DNA from: Chloroflexota bacterium
GTDB lineage: Bacteria; Chloroflexota; Dormibacteria; Dormibacterales; Dormibacteraceae
NCBI GenBank assembly: GCA_003446775.1
Contig: DMCH01000100.1
Span: 1 to 8,040 of the forward strand
Direction of reading: 5' to 3'
DNA length: 8,040 bases
A program made the translations under genes and the position numbers. Below, in pieces: positions 4,822 through 8,040 of the stretch; position 1 is the stretch's first letter, and each line of letters begins with the position of its first letter. The notes under the pieces are model-generated. The model ran no database searches. It saw nothing but the letters and a program-made list of their open reading frames with translations, and was not told the origin of the DNA.

Positions 4822-6078
4822 TTGGACTCCAATCGCGAAGGATTCGAAGGCGCGGGGCGAGAGCGGGAACGATTGACTCCGGCTGTTGATTGGCGGCGCA
4901 ACCTCGTTGCGCTCTGGTTCGCGGAGTTCACGGCGATCTTCGGTTTCAGCTTCGCCTTCCCATTCCTGTCGATCTTCATCTCCCAGGACCTCGGCGTCCA
5001 TCCCGGCCGCGACCTCGACCTGTGGACGGCCGCCGCCGGCAGCGTGTCCGGGCTCGCGATGGCGGTCGCCAGCCCGATCTGGGGAGTCCTCGGGGATAGA
5101 TTGGGGCGCAAGCCGATGCTCATTCGCTCCATGCTCGGCGGCGCGATCACCGTCGGCCTCATCTTCTTCGTGCAGACGCCGATCCAGCTCGTCGTCCTCC
5201 GCTTCCTCCAGGGGGCGACGAGCGGCACCGTCGCCGCCGCCACCGCATTGGTGGCGGTGGAAACGCCGCGGAACAGGGTCGGCTGGGCGCTTGGGGTCGT
5301 GACGTCGGCGGTTGCGCTGGGCAGCGCCGTGGGGCCGGTGGTCGGAGGCATTGCTGGGGCTTTCTTCGGGTTGCGCCTGGTCTTTCTCGGCGGCGGGATC
5401 TTGCTGTTGATCTCCATGATCCCTGTGCTCCTCGTCGTCCGGGAGAGCCCTCTGAAGGCTCGCGATGCCTCGCGGCCCGGAACGCTGGCAATGATCAGGC
5501 AGCGTCCGGGTGCGCTGCGCTCGCTCGCCGTGCTGATCGGCGCGCAGAGCCTGATCACCGTCGTCAACACCGCCACGCAACAGCTCATCGTCCTCAGGCT
5601 CATCGAGATGCTGGGCCGCGCCGCTTCCTCGCTGACCGGAATCGCATTCGGCGCCGCCGGGCTGACCAACAGCGTGTCCGCCATCGGCTACACGGCGGTG
5701 ACACGCCGCATCGGCTATGTGCGCATGCTCACGCTGGCATCGGTGCTGCTCGCGGTCACGATCGGCACGCTGGTCGTGGCTCCCAATGCGGTGTGGGTGG
5801 TGCTCGCCGTCGGCGTCGCCGGGCTCCTCTACGGCGCGTTCGTGCCGGCGACCGCGAGCATGATTGGGCTCGAGACGCCGATCGAGGCACAGAGCACGGT
5901 CTTCGGTTTCAACGCCAGCGGGGTCGCGTTCGGTTTCTTCCTCGGCCCCTTGATCGGCGGCGGCATCGCGGCCACGAGCGATGTCCGAGTCGCGCTCGCG
6001 GTAACCGCCGCGCTTGCTTTGGGACTGGCGTTCCTGGTTCTGTTGGGGACCCGCGAGCCTCGGATCGAGCGGCCTTGA
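4822..6078 (+). CDS. MFS drug-efflux transporter, DHA1 family, MdtG-like
   Basis: This is a 418-residue, 12-helix proton antiporter-type transporter of the cytoplasmic membrane. Motif A is textbook (GVLGDRLGRKPML, residues 88-100), motif B is LRFLQG with Arg127 (126-131), and motif C is GSAVGPVVGG (167-176), the signature of drug/H+ antiporters. The sequence order (FISQDLGV, WTAAAGSVSGLAMAVASPIWG, then motif A) resembles MdtG/YceE-type efflux pumps. The substrate is unknown. No ATG is available. The TTG at 4822 is used here and gives a 26-residue charged N-terminus. An in-frame TTG at 4873 would start at MTPAVDWRRN and overlaps the stop of a short upstream frame (see findings). A candidate -10 is at 4805-4810. 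The cyclophilin gene follows after 25 bases. Confidence 0.88.
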   Translation: MDSNREGFEGAGRERERLTPAVDWRRNLVALWFAEFTAIFGFSFAFPFLSIFISQDLGVHPGRDLDLWTAAAGSVSGLAMAVASPIWGVLGDRLGRKPMLIRSMLGGAITVGLIFFVQTPIQLVVLRFLQGATSGTVAAATALVAVETPRNRVGWALGVVTSAVALGSAVGPVVGGIAGAFFGLRLVFLGGGILLLISMIPVLLVVRESPLKARDASRPGTLAMIRQRPGALRSLAVLIGAQSLITVVNTATQQLIVLRLIEMLGRAASSLTGIAFGAAGLTNSVSAIGYTAVTRRIGYVRMLTLASVLLAVTIGTLVVAPNAVWVVLAVGVAGLLYGAFVPATASMIGLETPIEAQSTVFGFNASGVAFGFFLGPLIGGGIAATSDVRVALAVTAALALGLAFLVLLGTREPRIERP

Positions 6079-6091
6079 CGACCAGATCCTC

Positions 6092-6097
6092 TAAATT
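6092..6097 (+). promoter_or_regulatory. Candidate -10 element for the leaderless cyclophilin-FKBP transcript
   Basis: TAAATT ends 6 bases before the GTG at 6104. It is an AT-rich island in a GC-rich gap, with no Shine-Dalgarno between it and the start. TTGACG at 6075-6080 resembles a -35 box but is only 11 bases away, too close to pair with it. Confidence 0.4.
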
Positions 6098-6103
6098 CAG
6101 GCG

Positions 6104-6697
6104 GTGAGACGAATCCTTCCGCTGGCGCTCGCGACCATCGCGGCTTGCGCCTGCGCCGAGCTCGCGCCGGCGACCTCGACCACCTCGGGCTGCGACAATG
6201 GCATCGTCACCTGCATGGAGCAACGAACCACGCCCCCACCCACCGTCATCGACGCGACGAAGAAGTACACCGCGACGGTGCATACCTCGCGCGGCGACTT
6301 CACGATCACGTTCGTCGACCCCAAGGTGGCCCCGCAGACGGTCAACAACTTCGTCTACCTCTCGCAGAACCACTTCTACGACGGCCTCACCTTTCACCGC
6401 GTGGTGCCTGGTTTTGTCGTCCAGGGAGGCGATCCGCTCGGCAACGGCACCGGGGGCCCCGCCTACAAGCTGCCCAACGAAACCAACCCTTCCAAATGGC
6501 CGCGCGGCACCGCCGGGATGGCTTCGAGCGCGGCCGGCGTGAGCGGTTCTCAGTTCTTCATCACCACCGGCGACGCGCCATTTCTCGCCACCAGCGGGGT
6601 CTACAACCATTTCGGCTCGGTCACCTCGGGCATGGACGTCATCGATTCGATCCAGGTCGGCGATCGCATGACCTCGATCGACATCACCGCCTCGTGA
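6104..6697 (+). CDS. Lipoprotein cyclophilin-type peptidyl-prolyl isomerase
   Basis: This is a 197-residue extracytoplasmic prolyl isomerase. It starts with a signal peptide ending in the lipobox IAAC (Cys15), so it is probably lipid-anchored outside the membrane. A Thr/Pro-rich linker to about residue 52 carries two further Cys (30, 37). Residues 55-197 form the cyclophilin fold with FHRVVPGFVVQGGDP at 97-111, including catalytic-type Arg99, Phe104 and Gln107. GMASSAAGVSGSQFFI (138-153) and FGSVTSGMDVID complete it. The Trp that gives animal cyclophilins high cyclosporin affinity is not evident, as is usual in bacteria. The GTG start at 6104 lies 6 bases after TAAATT. The FKBP gene starts in its stop codon (GTGA, 6694-6697), so the two are translationally coupled. 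Both isomerases likely serve exported proteins. Confidence 0.93.
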   Translation: MRRILPLALATIAACACAELAPATSTTSGCDNGIVTCMEQRTTPPPTVIDATKKYTATVHTSRGDFTITFVDPKVAPQTVNNFVYLSQNHFYDGLTFHRVVPGFVVQGGDPLGNGTGGPAYKLPNETNPSKWPRGTAGMASSAAGVSGSQFFITTGDAPFLATSGVYNHFGSVTSGMDVIDSIQVGDRMTSIDITAS

Positions 6698-7311
6698 GGG
6701 GAGCGCGGCGCGGCGTCCTGGCTTTCGCGCTCGCGGGTACATTCGCGCTGGCGGCCTGCGGCTACGCCGACCCATACGCAACCTCGGGGCCGGTGGCCAA
6801 CGAGAGTCCCGGCCAGGTCAGCCCGTCCCCTGGTACGGACGACTTCAATGCCGGCAACGGGCTGCCCGTGGTCACCTACCCGGACGGGCTCAAGTACATC
6901 GAGCTCACGGTCGGCACCGGCGCCGTCGCCCACAGCAATGACACCGTCACCGTGCAGTACACCGGGTGGCTCACCGACGGCACGAAGTTCGACTCCAGCC
7001 GCGACCGCGGCACGCCGTTCCCGCTTGACCTGAACGCGAATCCCAGCCAGGTCATCGCGGGTTGGGTGGAGGGCATTCCCGGGATGAAAGTTGGGGGTAA
7101 GCGCAAGCTCATCATCCCCGCGCCGCTCGCCTATGGGGCGGCCGGCAAGCAAGACCAGAACACCGGCGCTTATGTCATCCCCCCGAACGCGACCCTGGTC
7201 TTCGAGATCGAGCTCCTCAGCCTCAAGGTCGGGCCGAGCCCATCGCCGATACCCTCGCCCAAGCCGACGCCGTCACCCAGCCCAAGCCCGAGCCCGAGCC
7301 CCTCTAAGTAG
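6694..7311 (+). CDS. Lipoprotein FKBP-type peptidyl-prolyl isomerase with Ser-Pro tail
   Basis: This 205-residue protein has a signal peptide with lipobox LAAC (Cys22), a flexible linker to about residue 54, an FKBP domain at about 60-177, and a 26-residue Ser/Pro repeat tail (180-205). The active-site set of FKBP12 is complete: Tyr89, Phe99, Asp100, Val120, Ile121, Trp124, Tyr147 and Phe170, within VTVQYTGWLTDGTKFDSS, VIAGWVEGIPGMKVGGKRKL and IPPNATLVFEIELL. It should be an active isomerase anchored outside the cell membrane. The GTG at 6694 overlaps the cyclophilin stop and gives a proper lipoprotein signal; the frame continues open upstream but only inside the cyclophilin gene. The tail resembles a cell-wall-spanning or spacer segment. 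Its 3' end overlaps the convergent cupredoxin gene by 8 bases. Confidence 0.94.
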   Translation: MRGARRGVLAFALAGTFALAACGYADPYATSGPVANESPGQVSPSPGTDDFNAGNGLPVVTYPDGLKYIELTVGTGAVAHSNDTVTVQYTGWLTDGTKFDSSRDRGTPFPLDLNANPSQVIAGWVEGIPGMKVGGKRKLIIPAPLAYGAAGKQDQNTGAYVIPPNATLVFEIELLSLKVGPSPSPIPSPKPTPSPSPSPSPSPSK

Positions 7312-7669
7312 CTGTCAGCGTCCCCTTCATCCCGTAGCCCTCGTGGCCGGGCTGATCGCAGATGAACGTGTACTTGCCCGTCGCCAGGCTGGACACGGTG
7401 AACACGAAGCTGTCGCCCGCCGACACCAGCTCGCTCCGCCCGGAGATGGTGCCGGAGCTGTCCTTGATGACCATGTCATGCGCGACCGAGCCTGCGTTGA
7501 CGAGGTAGAGAACGACCTTTCCTGACGGCACGCTGAGGGTCGAAGGATTGAACGCGAACTCGGTCATCGTGACCTTGATCGAGCCGGCCGGCTGGGCGTT
7601 TCCTCCCCCGCCCCCACCACACGCGGCCAGCAAGGCAACCGCGAGCAGGCCGACCGCGAGCCGTCTCAT
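7304..7669 (-). CDS. Lipoprotein cupredoxin (type 1 blue copper protein)
   Basis: This is a 121-residue small copper protein. The lipobox LAAC (Cys17) and a six-glycine linker show it is lipid-anchored outside the membrane. Residues 30-121 form a cupredoxin barrel with a complete mononuclear type 1 site: His64 (VAHDM) and Cys104, His109 and Met114 in CDQPGHEGYGM. There is a single copper-site Cys, so this is not the dinuclear CuA site of oxidase subunit II. The ATG at 7669 overlaps the stop of the subunit III gene (ATGA), so the two are translationally coupled; the frame is open further upstream but only inside that gene. A role in passing electrons to the oxidase, or in copper delivery to it, is inferred from this coupling. 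It is similar in kind to plastocyanin, auracyanin and sulfocyanin. Confidence 0.92.
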   Translation of the reverse strand: MRRLAVGLLAVALLAACGGGGGGNAQPAGSIKVTMTEFAFNPSTLSVPSGKVVLYLVNAGSVAHDMVIKDSSGTISGRSELVSAGDSFVFTVSSLATGKYTFICDQPGHEGYGMKGTLTAT

Positions 7670-8040
7670 CGGAACAAAGTCACCCCCAGGTACAGGATCC
7701 CGAACAGGAAGATCCACACCACGTCGACAAAGTGCCAGTAGAGCGTCACCGCCGCCACGCCGACGTGATTTTGCGGCGAGAACTGTCCTCGTGTGGCGCG
7801 GTACAGGATGATCGACAGCAAGATGAGTCCGCCGAGGACGTGAGCGCCGTGGAACCCGGTCATGATGAAGAAGGCGCTCGCGAAGGAGTTCGCGGTCAGG
7901 TTCATCCCGCGACCGAACGCGGCATTGAACTCGTAGAGCTGGAGCAATTCGAATGCGAGACCAAGAATGATGGTCAAGGTCCAGAGCGTGAAAAATCGGC
8001 GACGGCTGCCATGCACGAGGCTGTCGCTGGCGAAGTGGCA
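7666..8040 (-). CDS. ctaE: Cytochrome c oxidase subunit III, C-terminal part (runs off the window)
   Basis: The last 124 residues of a subunit III protein are visible; the frame stays open to the right edge, so the start lies outside. A GTG at 8016 is internal, not the start, because the residues before it (HFASDSLV) fit the family. Features are HGSRRRFF, a helix with LLQLYEF, then SFASAFFIMTGFHGAHVLGGLI and TLYWHFVDVVWIFLFGILYL, the signature end of heme-copper oxidase subunit III (COX3, CtaE/CoxC). It has three to four membrane helices here and is part of the terminal oxidase in the cytoplasmic membrane. The rest of the oxidase operon is expected to the right. Its stop overlaps the cupredoxin start. 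Confidence 0.94.
   Translation of the reverse strand, partial: CHFASDSLVHGSRRRFFTLWTLTIILGLAFELLQLYEFNAAFGRGMNLTANSFASAFFIMTGFHGAHVLGGLILLSIILYRATRGQFSPQNHVGVAAVTLYWHFVDVVWIFLFGILYLGVTLFR

Noticed and set aside
4587..4889. 100-residue plus-strand frame containing AARVSNPRPPACQAGALPTEL
   Set aside because: It reads through the antisense of tRNA-Val; this kind of peptide is a well-known artefact of translating tRNA genes.
4804..5684. Two long minus-strand frames (258 and 291 residues) opposite the efflux MFS gene
   Set aside because: Long antisense frames are expected in GC-rich genes; they lack recognisable domains, while the plus strand encodes a textbook MFS protein.
6075..6097. TTGACG and TAAATT as a classical -35/-10 pair for the cyclophilin gene
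   Set aside because: The spacing is only 11 bases, far below the usual 16-18; only the -10 box is kept as a candidate.
5909..6781. 290-residue minus-strand frame opposite the MFS end and cyclophilin
   Set aside because: It is Arg/Gly-rich without domains and runs antisense to a clear cyclophilin, so it is a shadow of the GC-rich coding strand.

Overview
The window is GC-rich (roughly two thirds G+C in the flanks by eye) and reads as a bacterial chromosome segment, probably from a GC-rich Terrabacteria lineage such as Dormibacterota, Chloroflexota or Actinomycetota. That placement is inferred from composition, frequent GTG/TTG starts, apparent leaderless promoters, Sec-lipoproteins and an aa3-type oxidase gene. 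It is not proven by any marker.

Layout. (1) 50-2969, plus strand: a compact run of a small four-helix membrane protein (DUF6220-like), an MFS transporter of the oxalate/formate-antiporter type, and a CopC-CopD copper protein whose best start is a CTG overlapping the MFS stop. (2) 2981-4776: three single tRNA genes, Gly-TCC (minus), Glu-TTC (plus) and Val-GAC (minus). Between Glu and Val lies a lower-GC accessory stretch with a two-helix membrane protein with a PH-like domain (minus) and a VapBC-type module. The antitoxin gene of that module is intact, with a clear inverted-repeat operator, but the toxin has lost most of its PIN domain by an in-frame internal deletion. The module is bounded by two 35-base direct repeats that recall tRNA 3' ends. 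(3) 4822-7311, plus strand: an MdtG-like drug-efflux MFS protein, then two translationally coupled lipoprotein peptidyl-prolyl isomerases, a cyclophilin and an FKBP with a Ser-Pro tail. (4) 7304-8040, minus strand: a lipoprotein cupredoxin (type 1 copper) translationally coupled to cytochrome c oxidase subunit III, which runs off the right edge. The oxidase operon converges on the FKBP gene with an 8-base stop-codon overlap.

How it fits together. Copper is a theme: CopCD handles copper at the envelope, the cupredoxin is likely an electron carrier or copper protein tied to the oxidase, and two extracytoplasmic prolyl isomerases next door could assist folding of exported proteins. Several uncoupled genes show a TAnnnT hexamer 6-8 bases before the start codon and no Shine-Dalgarno, which points to leaderless transcription. 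The strongest oddities are the gutted VapC with its preserved antitoxin and operator, the repeats bounding it, and the CTG start of CopCD. I see no convincing wholly new multi-gene system. Bases 1-30 are open in one frame to a TGA at 28-30 and may be the tail of an upstream gene, but too little is present to call it.
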